Shown here: piece by piece, positions 32,988 to 42,723 of the stretch
Position numbering within the stretch: the first letter of the stretch is position 1
Layout: every line of letters starts with the position of its first letter
Assembly: GCA_964555355.1 (NCBI GenBank)
Contig: CAZKRY010000007.1
Span: 62,001-126,000, forward strand
From: CAIKBL01 sp964555355
Lineage (GTDB): Bacteria > Pseudomonadota > Gammaproteobacteria > Ga0077536
Direction of reading: 5' to 3'
DNA length: 64,000 nt
Translations under genes and position numbers: made by a program
The notes under the pieces: model-generated
What the model saw: the letters and a program-made list of their open reading frames with translations, nothing else
What the model was told of the DNA's origin: nothing
The model's database searches: none

Positions 32988-35900
32988 TTACATATTGCGT
33001 CGATATTCGCCGCCAACATCGTACAGTGCGCCCGAGATCTGCCCGAGGGACGCGACCTTGACCGCTTCCATCAAATGCTCGAACACATTGCCGCGCGCAC
33101 GCGCCACCTGCTGCAAGGCCTGCAAACGCGCGGGACGTTCCTCGGCGTGCAGCGCTTGAAAGGCGCGCACCGCTTCGATCTGCTGATCCTTCTCGTCATC
33201 GGAAGATCGCATCAATTCGACCGTCGTGACTTGATCCTCGTGTCCTTTCTTCGGTAAGAAGGTGTTGACGCCGATGATCGGTAGTCGTCCGTCGTGTTTC
33301 AGGCTTTCGTAGTACAGGCTCTCATCTTGGATCTTGCCGCGTTGGTACATGGTATCCATCGCGCCCAACACCCCGCCGCGCTCCGAAATCCGCTCGAATT
33401 CTTTGTAGACCGCTTCTTCCACCAAATCGGTCAGCTCGTTGATGATGAACGAGCCCTGCCAAGGGTTCTCGCAAAAATTGAGCCCGAGCTCGCGATTGAT
33501 GATGAGTTGGATCGCCACCGCCCGACGCACGGATTCCTCCGTGGGCGTGGTGATCGCCTCATCATACGCATTGGTGTGCAGGCTATTGCAGTTATCGAAT
33601 AGCGCGTACAGTGCCTGCAACGTCGTACGAATATCGTTGAAGCTGATCTCTTGCGCGTGCAGCGAGCGGCCAGAGGTTTGAATGTGGTACTTCATCATCT
33701 GGCTACGCGGACTCGCGCCGTAACGCTCACGCATCGCGCGCGCCCAAATGCGGCGGGCGACGCGGCCGATCACCGAATATTCAGGATCCATGCCATTACT
33801 GAAAAAGAAGGACAAATTCGGCGCGAAATCATCGATATTCATACCGCGCGCGAGATAATACTCGACGATCGTAAAACCGTTGGAGAGCGTGAACGCCAGC
33901 TGTGAGATGGGGTTCGCGCCGGCTTCCGCGATGTGATAGCCGCTGATCGAAATACTGTAGAAGTTACGCACGTTCTGCTTGACGAAGTACTCTTGCACAT
34001 CGCCCATCATCTTGAGTGCAAACTCGGTCGAGAAAATGCAGGTATTCTGCGCTTGATCTTCCTTCAAGATATCGGCCTGCACGGTGCCGCGCACCGATAA
34101 CAGCGTTTCTTGCTTGATCCGCGCGTATGTCGCCGCGTCCACCACGTGTTCGCCGGAAATCCCCAACAACCCGAGTCCGAGGCCGGTATTCGTCTCCGGC
34201 ACTTCGCCGCGATAACGCGGCCGCGGTTTGTCTTTGAAATACACGTCGATCTTCGTCTGCGCGGCTTCCCACTGTCCCGTCGCGCGCAAGTGTTTCTCGA
34301 TCTGTTGATCGATGGCGGCGTTCATGAAAAACGCGAGCACGATTGGCGCCGGGCCATTGATCGTCATCGACACCGAGGTGCTCGGCGCGCAGAGATCAAA
34401 TCCCGAATACAGACGTTTCGCGTCATCGACGGTCGCGATAGAAACGCCGGAGTTACCTACTTTGCCGTAAATGTCCGGTCGCTCGTGTGGATCTTCACCG
34501 TACAATGTCACCGAATCGAAAGCAGTGGACAGTCGGTGCGCCGGCTGCCCCGCGGATAGGTAATGAAACCGCCGATTAGTACGCTCCGGCATGCCTTCGC
34601 CGGCGAACATGCGGGTGGGATCCTCGCCCGCGCGCCGATACGGGTAAACGCCTGCCGTATACGGGTAAAAACCGGGCAAGTTTTCTTTGAGTCCAAAACG
34701 CACGCGATCGCCCCAGCCATCGAACTTGGGTGGGGCGATCTTCGGCACGCGCTGATGGCTCAAGGTTTCCCGGTAGTTGTCTCCTTGCACTGGCTTGCCG
34801 CGGACTTCATAGGTGTATTTCTCACCGGTAATGCTCGCGAGCGCCGCGCGCCAGCCACGTAGAATCTCAAGCCCTTCCGCGCCGAGTTCTGATAGTGCTT
34901 GATTGTAACGACGTCGGAGCGCGACGAACGCCGTGTCGCCTTGCGCAATTTGCGTTTCCGGATAGGTTTCGTACTCCCCCGGCAACTGGGGATCGCCCAC
35001 CGCTTTCAACGCTTCGTAACAATGCTGGACGAGATTCGCGCGCGCGGCGGCTGTCTCAGCGCGGCCGTTGATGCCACGTCCCTGCTCGGCAATTTCGGCG
35101 AGATAGCGGGTGCGGTTACCGGGAATGAGCACGGTTGCACGCGGCTCTTTGCCGGCGACTTCAAGCGCCGGCGTCCATTTCTTGGCATCCAATCCTGCTT
35201 TACTTACCAGCGCATGACACAGGTTCACGAACATCCAAGTGAGGCCGGGATCGTTGAACTGACTCGCGATCGTCGGGAAGACCGGAATGTTTTCGTCTTT
35301 GGCGTCAAACGCCTGATGGTTGCGCTTCCATTGCTTGCGCACATCGCGCAGCGCGTCTTCGGCGCCGCGCTTATCAAACTTGTTGAGCACGATGATTGAA
35401 GCAAAATCGAGCATGTCGATTTTCTCGAGCTGGCTCGCCGCGCCGTATTCGCTGGTCATGACATACATCGGCAGATCGACCAAATCGACGATCGACGAAT
35501 CACTCTGACCGATCCCGGCGGTCTCAACAATGACGAGGTCGAACTGCATCGCTTTCAAAAAGGCAATCGAATCGCCGAGCATCGCGCTGGTCGATAGATG
35601 TTGCCGGCGAGTCGCCATGGAGCGCATGTAAATGCGTTCCTGGCGCAGGCTATTCATCCGAATTCGATCGCCAAGCAACGCGCCACCAGTGCGGCGACGC
35701 GTGGGATCAACGGCTAGTACCGCGATGCGAATCGCCGGAAAATACTGCATGAAGCGGGACAAAATTTCGTCCGTGACCGAACTCTTGCCCGCGCCACCGG
35801 TACCGGTAATGCCGATGACCGGTACCTTGGCGCCGGCCATCTTCCATTCCTTACGGAGTTTCTCGAGCTGCACTTCCGTAATCGCGCCGTCTTCCAGCGC

Positions 35901-36428
35901 GGATAACGTCTGCGCAATAGATAGGAAATTACTTTTCTCGACTTTGCCCGGTAATGCGGAATCGCGCTTGGCTTGCGCGGCGCGCTTGACCAGATCATCG
36001 ATCATGCCCTGCAGACCCATCGTCATGCCGTCGTGCGGGTGATAAATGCGCTCCACGCCATAGCTGTGCAATACCGCGATTTCTTCCGGCGTGATGGTGC
36101 CGCCACCACCACCGAAAACGCGTACGTGTCCAGCCCCCGCGTCCCGTAGCATGTCGATCATGTATTTGAAGTATTCGTTATGTCCGCCTTGATAGGAACT
36201 GACCGCAATTGCATCGGCATCTTCTTGGATGGCGGCGCGAACGACGTCGGCGACGGCACGGTTATGGCCTAAGTGAATGACTTCCGCACCGGCGCCCTGA
36301 ATCAACCGACGCATGACGTTAATGGCGGCGTCGTGGCCATCGAATAAAGAAGCCGCCGTGACAAAACGTAATGGATGCGCGATGGGCGCTTCGGCGGCGG
36401 ATTGAATGTCTTCGGCGCGGATACTCAT
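32988..36428 (-). CDS. icmF: Fused isobutyryl-CoA mutase with its GTPase chaperone (IcmF)
   Basis: 1146 residues, the size of IcmF. Domain order: B12-binding (about residues 20-150; LFDGHDAA, His32 the likely cobalt ligand), a G-protein chaperone (P-loop GTGGAGKS at 209-216, LNKFDKRG as base motif), and the acyl-CoA mutase barrel (from about 530; YPYRRAGEDPTRMFAGEG, GNSGVSIATVDD, SMTINGPAPIVL). It interconverts isobutyryl-CoA and n-butyryl-CoA with adenosylcobalamin. Good Shine-Dalgarno AGGAGCAGG precedes ATG 36428. It follows the TetR gene by 15 bases. Confidence 0.94.
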   Translation of the reverse strand: MSIRAEDIQSAAEAPIAHPLRFVTAASLFDGHDAAINVMRRLIQGAGAEVIHLGHNRAVADVVRAAIQEDADAIAVSSYQGGHNEYFKYMIDMLRDAGAGHVRVFGGGGGTITPEEIAVLHSYGVERIYHPHDGMTMGLQGMIDDLVKRAAQAKRDSALPGKVEKSNFLSIAQTLSALEDGAITEVQLEKLRKEWKMAGAKVPVIGITGTGGAGKSSVTDEILSRFMQYFPAIRIAVLAVDPTRRRTGGALLGDRIRMNSLRQERIYMRSMATRRQHLSTSAMLGDSIAFLKAMQFDLVIVETAGIGQSDSSIVDLVDLPMYVMTSEYGAASQLEKIDMLDFASIIVLNKFDKRGAEDALRDVRKQWKRNHQAFDAKDENIPVFPTIASQFNDPGLTWMFVNLCHALVSKAGLDAKKWTPALEVAGKEPRATVLIPGNRTRYLAEIAEQGRGINGRAETAAARANLVQHCYEALKAVGDPQLPGEYETYPETQIAQGDTAFVALRRRYNQALSELGAEGLEILRGWRAALASITGEKYTYEVRGKPVQGDNYRETLSHQRVPKIAPPKFDGWGDRVRFGLKENLPGFYPYTAGVYPYRRAGEDPTRMFAGEGMPERTNRRFHYLSAGQPAHRLSTAFDSVTLYGEDPHERPDIYGKVGNSGVSIATVDDAKRLYSGFDLCAPSTSVSMTINGPAPIVLAFFMNAAIDQQIEKHLRATGQWEAAQTKIDVYFKDKPRPRYRGEVPETNTGLGLGLLGISGEHVVDAATYARIKQETLLSVRGTVQADILKEDQAQNTCIFSTEFALKMMGDVQEYFVKQNVRNFYSISISGYHIAEAGANPISQLAFTLSNGFTIVEYYLARGMNIDDFAPNLSFFFSNGMDPEYSVIGRVARRIWARAMRERYGASPRSQMMKYHIQTSGRSLHAQEISFNDIRTTLQALYALFDNCNSLHTNAYDEAITTPTEESVRRAVAIQLIINRELGLNFCENPWQGSFIINELTDLVEEAVYKEFERISERGGVLGAMDTMYQRGKIQDESLYYESLKHDGRLPIIGVNTFLPKKGHEDQVTTVELMRSSDDEKDQQIEAVRAFQALHAEERPARLQALQQVARARGNVFEHLMEAVKVASLGQISGALYDVGGEYRRNM

Positions 36429-36443
36429 ATTCCTGCTCCTGGC

Positions 36444-37079
36444 TTAATCGCGGGATAACGCCCGCGACATCTGTTGTTTTAACCCTTCATGCAATTCTTT
36501 GATATGGCGCTGCGCGTTGGGCGCCACCAACCACTGATAAACGATGCCGATAATCGTCGCGCAAAACTGTGCCGCGATCCCGGTGACATCGGCATCGGCG
36601 CGCACCGTACCCTCGGCAATACCGCCCGCGATCCAGGCTTCGACGTCGCGCTGACGGCGCTCGTGGATCTTGGCGACGACTTGTTTCAATTCCGGGTGCG
36701 GCCCGGCGGAATCGAACCACAAGATGTAAAATGCGCGAATTCGCGCGTTATCGTCTTTGACGAATCGGTAATGCGCATCAAGTGCTGCGTGGATCGCCGG
36801 CACCCCTACCTGCCGTTTGACCGCCCCGTTCAACGCCGCCAGCCATTCCTCGCCCACCGCGCGAATCACCGCCGCGCACAACTCGGCCTTGGTGCCGAAC
36901 CGCCAGCCCGCCATGGCTCGGCTATAACCCGCGGCCTCTCCGACTTCCTTGAGCGTCATACCCGCCGCGCCGTGGGCGACCACCAACGCCACCGCCGCAT
37001 CGATCATCTTGGCGTCAGATAACGCCGTCCGTTCGGCTTGTTTGCGACGCGTCGGACTCTGGGCGACCAAGGTATCCAT
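36444..37079 (-). CDS. TetR-family repressor of the icmF operon
   Basis: 211 residues from ATG 37079 (MDTLVAQSPTRRKQ); the frame runs further upstream but across the palindromic operator, so that part is probably not translated. TetR helix-turn-helix: DAAVALVVAHGAAGMTLKEVGEAAGYSRAMAGWRF, quoted here in short pieces: TLKEVGEAAGYSRA is the recognition region. A ligand-binding domain follows. It probably senses an acyl-CoA or related metabolite and represses itself and icmF; the ligand is inferred from context only. Confidence 0.87.
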   Translation of the reverse strand: MDTLVAQSPTRRKQAERTALSDAKMIDAAVALVVAHGAAGMTLKEVGEAAGYSRAMAGWRFGTKAELCAAVIRAVGEEWLAALNGAVKRQVGVPAIHAALDAHYRFVKDDNARIRAFYILWFDSAGPHPELKQVVAKIHERRQRDVEAWIAGGIAEGTVRADADVTGIAAQFCATIIGIVYQWLVAPNAQRHIKELHEGLKQQMSRALSRD

Positions 37080-37104
37080 ACGAGAATTATTAGCCGGAAA
37101 CTTA

Positions 37105-37123
37105 CTTGCTTGCAACAAGCAAG
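37105..37123. promoter_or_regulatory. Perfect palindromic operator before the TetR-icmF operon
   Basis: CTTGCTTG-CAA-CAAGCAAG: perfect 8-base arms around a 3-base spacer, 26 bases upstream of the TetR start codon and inside the 235-base region shared with the divergent phosphohexomutase gene. It is the obvious candidate binding site for the TetR protein. Confidence 0.75.
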
Positions 37124-37314
37124 AATCAGAAAAAGCCTCGTACGACGCGGATTTGTCCCATCCCCCATTTATCGGGGGGGCGTAGTCGCACCGTAGACCA
37201 AACGCATTGGGATCGTGTTCACACTCCGTGACTGACCCGAGCTTGCAAAAGACTGCCCGACTTTCGACACTCCTCACGCCCCCACGTATTTTGACTTGAG
37301 GTCATCGTTACATC

Positions 37315-38955
37315 ATGTCCGTTCAGTCCGAATTTCCGGCAGGCTCACTCGGCCATTCACTTACCTATTCACAAAAAGTTTTGAACTTCGGCACCAGCGG
37401 TCGCCGGGGTGAAGTGCTCGATCTCAGTTCGCTTGAGATCTACCTAAACGTCCGCGCGGAATTGGATTACTTGATGACCTTGCCGGCAGACAGCGGCGGG
37501 ATAAGCCGGGGACAGTACTTCTATCTAGCTCACGATCTTCGTCCAAGCTCGACGAAATTCGTCGCCACGCAAGGTGGTCGTGGCGAGCTCCTGCAAGCGG
37601 CGGCGCGCGCGGTGCGCGATGCAGGCTTATTGCCGGTGAATCTGGGCGCGATCCCCACGCCGGCCTTGGCGGCTTATGCACTCACACGACGCTGCGGCAG
37701 CATCATGGTGACCGGCAGCCACATTCCTTTCGCGCGCAACGGTTACAAAACCAATAGCGCGGTCGGCGAACTCCTGAAACAGGATGAGACCCCGATCACC
37801 GAGCGTGCCCTGAAATGGCGCGAAAAACTGTATCGCGAGTCGCTCAGTGATTCGTTATTCGATCGAAACGGGCATTTCAAAACACACGAGGCAGCGCTGA
37901 GCGGCGCCGACCCAGCCGGCGCACAAGCCTATCTCGCGCGTTATTTTGATTTTTTTGGTGCAAAAGCGCTCCGCGGATTGCGCATCTTGGTTTATCAACA
38001 TTCGGCTGTGGGTCGGGATTTAGTGGTCGAAGTGTTAACGGCGCTCGGCGCCGAAGTGCACGCCGTTGGACGCAGCGAAACCTTTGTGCCAATCGATACC
38101 GAGGCGATTGACCAGGCGACGCTAGATAACATTTGCCAGTTGGTACCGCCAAGCACCACCGTCGGCTGCTTCGATGCCGTTGTTTCGACCGATGGTGACA
38201 GCGATCGCCCGTTGCTCATCGGCTTGCGTTACACCGCGGAAGGGACCGCCAGTGCTCAATTTTTCGGCGGCGATTTGGTCGGCATGATCGTCGCGGAAAC
38301 ACTCGATGCGGATGCGGTAGTCGTGCCCATCAGCTGTAACGATGGCGTCGACCGTGGCGCGCTCGCGTCGCGTGTACAACCCAAGACACGGATTGGGTCA
38401 CCGTATGTCATCGCGGGAATGCAAACGGCGATAGCGGCAGGATATCAGCGGGTGTGCGGGTGGGAGGCGAACGGAGGGTTTCTCACCGCCACAGATATCA
38501 TCCGCGCTGGCCGCGTACTATCGGCGTTACCCACGCGCGATGCCATGCTACCTATCATCGGCGTGCTCGCCCAGGCCGCGACCGGCCGCGCGCTGCACGA
38601 GCTATTTGGCGCGCTGCCCGCGCGTTTCAGCCGGGCCGGACTTCTGCGTGATTTTGCGCGTGCAGCGAGTTTGAAGATCATCACGGCGCTCTCGCCGCCA
38701 GTGGAACATGCAGAACTCACAAAATTCTTTTCGAGTGCGGATGGGTTCGGCGTGGTCCGAAGCATCGATTACACGGACGGCGTGCGCATCTCTTTTTCGA
38801 ACGGCGATATCGCGCACATTCGACCCTCGGGAAACGCCGATGAGCTACGCCTTTACGCGGTCGCCGACACCCAAGCCCGCGCCGATAAAATCGTCGAACT
38901 TGGGATCCGTGAACCGGCTGGGATCCTAAGGCGTCTCGCCGCGGAGTATGCGTGA
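37315..38955 (+). CDS. Phosphohexomutase (phosphomannomutase/phosphoglucomutase family)
   Basis: 546 residues. Alpha-D-phosphohexomutase signatures: FGTSGRRG near the N-terminus, the phosphoserine loop VTGSHIPFARNGYK (Ser135) and the metal loop TDGDSDRP. The sugar loop WEANGGFL and a C-terminal phosphate-binding domain with RPSGNADELR are present. It isomerises sugar 1- and 6-phosphates, probably glucose or mannose for exopolysaccharide or nucleotide-sugar supply. Divergent from the TetR-icmF operon and convergent with the monooxygenase. Confidence 0.88.
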   Translation: MSVQSEFPAGSLGHSLTYSQKVLNFGTSGRRGEVLDLSSLEIYLNVRAELDYLMTLPADSGGISRGQYFYLAHDLRPSSTKFVATQGGRGELLQAAARAVRDAGLLPVNLGAIPTPALAAYALTRRCGSIMVTGSHIPFARNGYKTNSAVGELLKQDETPITERALKWREKLYRESLSDSLFDRNGHFKTHEAALSGADPAGAQAYLARYFDFFGAKALRGLRILVYQHSAVGRDLVVEVLTALGAEVHAVGRSETFVPIDTEAIDQATLDNICQLVPPSTTVGCFDAVVSTDGDSDRPLLIGLRYTAEGTASAQFFGGDLVGMIVAETLDADAVVVPISCNDGVDRGALASRVQPKTRIGSPYVIAGMQTAIAAGYQRVCGWEANGGFLTATDIIRAGRVLSALPTRDAMLPIIGVLAQAATGRALHELFGALPARFSRAGLLRDFARAASLKIITALSPPVEHAELTKFFSSADGFGVVRSIDYTDGVRISFSNGDIAHIRPSGNADELRLYAVADTQARADKIVELGIREPAGILRRLAAEYA

Positions 38956-38962
38956 TGGGCTT

Positions 38963-40441
38963 TTAGTGGAAATCAAAATCGGCCCATTCGGGCCGCCGCA
39001 TTGATTGTTCGAAGCGCTCGAAGCTCCAAGGCCAGGTTCCCGGGAGACCATTCTTATCGATATACCAACTGCGGCAGCCCGACATCCAGACCGTCGACTT
39101 CATCGCCTGCTTAAGCGCGTTGTTAAAATCATCGGTCGCGAGCCGGGAAGGCGCAAGTGCCTGACACTCACCGCGACGTAAACGCTCCAGCAGCTTCATG
39201 ATGTACCCAAGCTGCAGTTCTGCGATTTGGATGAGCGAATAATTCCCGATCGGACTATGGGGTCCTAGGAGCAAGAAAAAATTTGGCATGTCCGGCAAGG
39301 CGACTGAGCGGTAAGCTTGGTTGCCGAGCGCCCACTGCTCGCTCAATCGCGCGTTGTTGAGTCCCAAGACTTCCATTGGCCGAAGATACGCCTGGGCATC
39401 GAACCCCGTGGCATAAACCAACACATCGAGTTCATGCAATGTATCGTCAATGGTGCGTACGCCACGCCGTTCGATTTGCGCGATTTTGCTGGTCACCAAA
39501 GCCGCGTTAGTTTGCTGAATCGCCGGATAAAACTCATCCGACATGATGAGGCGCTTGCACGCCACTTGGTAATCCGGCGTCAGCTGATAACGCAAACGGG
39601 GATCTTGCACGGTTTCGAGGTTTGCCTTGCACAGGGCTTCGAGGCGTCCCAACTGCTCTTTGTCGCCAACCACCGCGCGCGCGAACGTGTTTTGAAACCG
39701 CTTCGCCCAAAACTCGTAAGCTTCGCGCATCCGTTGATGAGAATTGCGAAAAACTTGGCGTTCCGTCTCGTCGTAAAACGGATTTGGCAGCGGCAAAATC
39801 CATTGAGCGGTGCGCTGAAATAGCGACAACCTGGCCACGCGCGGCACCAAGGCCGAGACGATTTGAATCGCGGTGGAACCACTACCGATAACACCAATTC
39901 GTTTTCCATCCAGCGGCACGGTGTGATCCCAGCGCGCGCTGTGGAAACTCGCGCCGGCAAATTCTTCGCGCCCGACAAAATCGGGTATCACTGGATGATG
40001 TAGTACACCGGTCGCCGCAATGACGATATCCGCGCGGTGGGCTCCGGCGCTGGTTTGTAACCGCCACTGTCCTTCACGATATTCGGCGCGCGTGACTTCC
40101 TGTTCGAAGAAGACCAAATCCAACACTCCGTATTTTCGAGCCGTGTCTTCGAGATAGCGTTGGATCTCCGCACCAGGGGCGAACAGGCGTGTCCATTCCG
40201 AATTCAGTTCAAAGGAATAACTGTAATGATGAGAAGGTACATCGCAAGTTAGGCCTGGGTAGGTATTGTCACGCCAGGTGCCGCCTAACCATGTGCTTTT
40301 TTCAAAGATCGCGATGTCAGCAAAGCCCGCTTCCTTGAGCTTAATAGCCGCTAGGATGCCCGACATGCCGGCACCGATGATCGCGATTTTAAGCGCACTA
40401 CGGGGTTCCGCTCGCGATGAGCGGCCCACGTCACCCATCAT
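38963..40441 (-). CDS. Flavin-dependent (Baeyer-Villiger-type) monooxygenase
   Basis: 492 residues; ATG 40441 or the next codon 40438. FAD motif IIGAGMSGILAAIKL, GGTWRDNTYPGLTCDVPSH, the type-I Baeyer-Villiger fingerprint FxGxxxHxxxW (FAGASFHSARWD), and the NADPH Rossmann motif VIGSGSTAIQI. It probably inserts oxygen in a ketone to yield an ester, or acts as a flavin monooxygenase on heteroatoms; substrate unknown. With the neighbouring P450 it suggests oxidative breakdown of hydrophobic compounds. Confidence 0.9.
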   Translation of the reverse strand: MMGDVGRSSRAEPRSALKIAIIGAGMSGILAAIKLKEAGFADIAIFEKSTWLGGTWRDNTYPGLTCDVPSHHYSYSFELNSEWTRLFAPGAEIQRYLEDTARKYGVLDLVFFEQEVTRAEYREGQWRLQTSAGAHRADIVIAATGVLHHPVIPDFVGREEFAGASFHSARWDHTVPLDGKRIGVIGSGSTAIQIVSALVPRVARLSLFQRTAQWILPLPNPFYDETERQVFRNSHQRMREAYEFWAKRFQNTFARAVVGDKEQLGRLEALCKANLETVQDPRLRYQLTPDYQVACKRLIMSDEFYPAIQQTNAALVTSKIAQIERRGVRTIDDTLHELDVLVYATGFDAQAYLRPMEVLGLNNARLSEQWALGNQAYRSVALPDMPNFFLLLGPHSPIGNYSLIQIAELQLGYIMKLLERLRRGECQALAPSRLATDDFNNALKQAMKSTVWMSGCRSWYIDKNGLPGTWPWSFERFEQSMRRPEWADFDFH

Positions 40442-40524
40442 TTACTCCCGCGCATGATGATTGCGAATTGATGGAATCCACGCACGCGATGACCGAGGAA
40501 GCCCGCAAGCGACTGAACGGAGCG

Positions 40525-41094
40525 TCACCAACGCAAATCGTCTGGGATGGGGTGTTCCAAATACGCCTGATCGATCGCTTCGTCACCCGCGGGTTGCCGC
40601 AGAATTACCAGTTCGGGTGCCTTTTCGGCGATGGTGGCTGCCACCGCCGTGGGAACCACGGCATAGCGTGTCCGTAAGCGTACGATCGCGAGTTCGCCGC
40701 GCGTCAGCTCGGCTTGCATGGCCGGCGTGACGTAGATACGACCGATTTTGCGGCCGTCGACAAAATTGAAAACTTCTTCGCCGTCGTTGTGTGGGCGGCG
40801 ATTGGCCTTGATGATCTGGGCCAATTCGCGTTCTCGCGCGCGGCGCGCGGCCTGCTCTTCGGCGTTGGTGGGCGGCGGGGGGCGATGCTGTGGCGGATTC
40901 GGCGCGGCTTTCGGCTCCACCTGTGTCCAAGCTTGCGACGGCTTCTTATTGAACTTTTTGCCCTGCTGAGGCGCACGCGACGCGTTCGCATGTTGCGGCG
41001 CGCGGGCGCGTGACTTTTCTTTTTCTAAGTTCTCCAGGCGTTGCTCATCAATTAGCCCGGCTTTTAGTAACTGCTCGTGCAGCGCGTTACGCAT
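40525..41094 (-). CDS. DUF2058-family protein
   Basis: 189 residues. The pattern is typical of DUF2058 (E. coli YaiL-like): an N-terminal helix (LHEQLLKAGLIDEQR), a Lys/Pro/Gln-rich disordered stretch (about residues 25-85), a basic helix (ARERELAQIIKANR) and a C-terminal folded part containing FNFVDGRKIGRIYVT. Function unknown. Start ATG 41094 is backed by a Shine-Dalgarno (GAGGGAA) at suitable distance. Family is common in gammaproteobacteria. Confidence 0.87.
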   Translation of the reverse strand: MRNALHEQLLKAGLIDEQRLENLEKEKSRARAPQHANASRAPQQGKKFNKKPSQAWTQVEPKAAPNPPQHRPPPPTNAEEQAARRARERELAQIIKANRRPHNDGEEVFNFVDGRKIGRIYVTPAMQAELTRGELAIVRLRTRYAVVPTAVAATIAEKAPELVILRQPAGDEAIDQAYLEHPIPDDLRW

Positions 41095-41149
41095 GAGTTC
41101 CCTCGGTGCACAGTCATAGACGCGCTTTCATTGTAACTCGCGAAGCGCG

Positions 41150-42574
41150 TCATGCGCGATTTTTCAATCGCACTTGCAGATTGGTGGGACTCATTGTGAA
41201 CGCGAAGAGCTCATCGACCGGTTGACCGCCATTGGCAAGTTCCATATCGAAGTTGCGCAATAACATGGCGAGTACAACGCGGATCTCCAATAACGCCAAG
41301 TTCCGACCTGGACAGAAGCGTGGTCCACCGCCAAATGGTAAGAATGCCTTCTGATTGTGTGTACGCGTATCGCCGGGTGCGCGATCAAGCCAACGGTCGA
41401 GCATAAACGCCTTGGCATTGGTAAAGTTATCGGGGCTCGTCGCAATTCGCCGGAGTAAAAATACGACGGCAGTTCCGCGCGGGATCTGCACCCCCGCCAA
41501 CTCCGTGTCTTCTTTCGTTTCCGCAACGACTATCGGCGCCACCGGTTTTAAGCGCATTGTTTCATTCGCAAACGCTTCGACCAGTGGGAACCGCCCGGCT
41601 TGCTGATGCGAGACCGGAATTTTTGCGGTGCCTAACTCCGCATCGACTTCGGCGCGGACCTGCGCACGCAACGTTGGGTAGTCAATTAAAAACTTTACTG
41701 CCCAAGCTAAGGTATTCGCGGTGGTATCTTCACCGGCAAGCAGCAATGTAAACACATTGGCGATGATATCCGCGTCCGAGAACGGCAAATTCTCGGTTTC
41801 CTTGGCCGCGATCATCGCCTCCAGAAAGTTGGTCGGCGCGTGCAAGAGTTCGGGGTTGGCCGCGATCCGCGCACGGCATGCGGTGATCACTTCAGTGATT
41901 TGCGCATGCACAATGGCAACCGCTTGGTCGAGATCCCGATCTTTCGCAAACTTAATTGTACGCCAGTACGGAAACGGCGCGCCGAGGCGGCGATTGAGCG
42001 CCGGGAATACTTTATCGAGGTGTTGCTGAATAATCGGCCCGTCGGTTTCGATGGTATTAAAGTCAATCCCAAATGCGAGTTGGGTGGTAATGTCCACGGT
42101 ATAACGCATGAGCTCCGCGCACATATCGACGCTTGTGCCGGCCGCCGCGAGTTTTTCCCAGCGCCGTCGTAGGCGCTCGGTGGTCGCATGCATCGCGGTG
42201 TAGAACTCATGCAAGTGCGCCGAATTGAGTGCCGTGATGACAATTTTTCGTTGGCGTTTCCAATTATCGTCGTCGGCGGAAAATACCCCATTAAAACCGA
42301 GTTCATCGAATATCTTCTCTAGGGCAATCCGCCGGCCGTACACATGCGGGCGATCTCGAAGCGACTGATTCGCCGCTTCCACATCACTTATCACGACGAA
42401 CTTATTGGGGCCCAAATTGATTTTGTACGCGTCTCCGTACTCATCGGCCCAGCGCTCGAGATGTAAGTGAAAGGCTTTGAAATCGATCTGCGGGAAGTTC
42501 CCGAGCACAGGCCAACCTCGGGGACCCGGCAACTCCGCGAGCGTTTTGAGTTTGCTTGCCATAACGGTCGACAT
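41150..42574 (-). CDS. Cytochrome P450 monooxygenase
   Basis: 474 residues, no membrane anchor. I-helix oxygen-activation motif AGEDTTA, K-helix ETMR (ExxR), and the haem loop FGGGPRFCPGRNLALLE with the axial Cys. It hydroxylates or epoxidises a hydrophobic substrate using external redox partners; none is encoded nearby. Good Shine-Dalgarno GAGGTAGG precedes ATG 42574. The start region holds the imperfect palindrome at 42661-42681. Confidence 0.94.
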   Translation of the reverse strand: MSTVMASKLKTLAELPGPRGWPVLGNFPQIDFKAFHLHLERWADEYGDAYKINLGPNKFVVISDVEAANQSLRDRPHVYGRRIALEKIFDELGFNGVFSADDDNWKRQRKIVITALNSAHLHEFYTAMHATTERLRRRWEKLAAAGTSVDMCAELMRYTVDITTQLAFGIDFNTIETDGPIIQQHLDKVFPALNRRLGAPFPYWRTIKFAKDRDLDQAVAIVHAQITEVITACRARIAANPELLHAPTNFLEAMIAAKETENLPFSDADIIANVFTLLLAGEDTTANTLAWAVKFLIDYPTLRAQVRAEVDAELGTAKIPVSHQQAGRFPLVEAFANETMRLKPVAPIVVAETKEDTELAGVQIPRGTAVVFLLRRIATSPDNFTNAKAFMLDRWLDRAPGDTRTHNQKAFLPFGGGPRFCPGRNLALLEIRVVLAMLLRNFDMELANGGQPVDELFAFTMSPTNLQVRLKNRA

Positions 42575-42660
42575 CGCCTACCTCACTTTGTTTAATGCCG
42601 CGCGTGGAATAAGTTGTGCAACAGCGTAAAGGGTTTCCGGGCCGGACGGCGTCCACGATT

Positions 42661-42681
42661 GTTTATCAATTGTTACTAAAC
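42661..42681. promoter_or_regulatory. Imperfect palindrome before the P450 gene
   Basis: GTTTA (42661-42665) and TAAAC (42677-42681) flank an A/T-rich core with further matches (CAATTG in the middle), 87 bases before the P450 start. A possible regulator site in the 149-base gap; weak evidence. Confidence 0.3.
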
Positions 42682-42723
42682 ACCTTGCGATGCCGCGAAA
42701 AACGGCGCTTGCATAGCCCTTGC

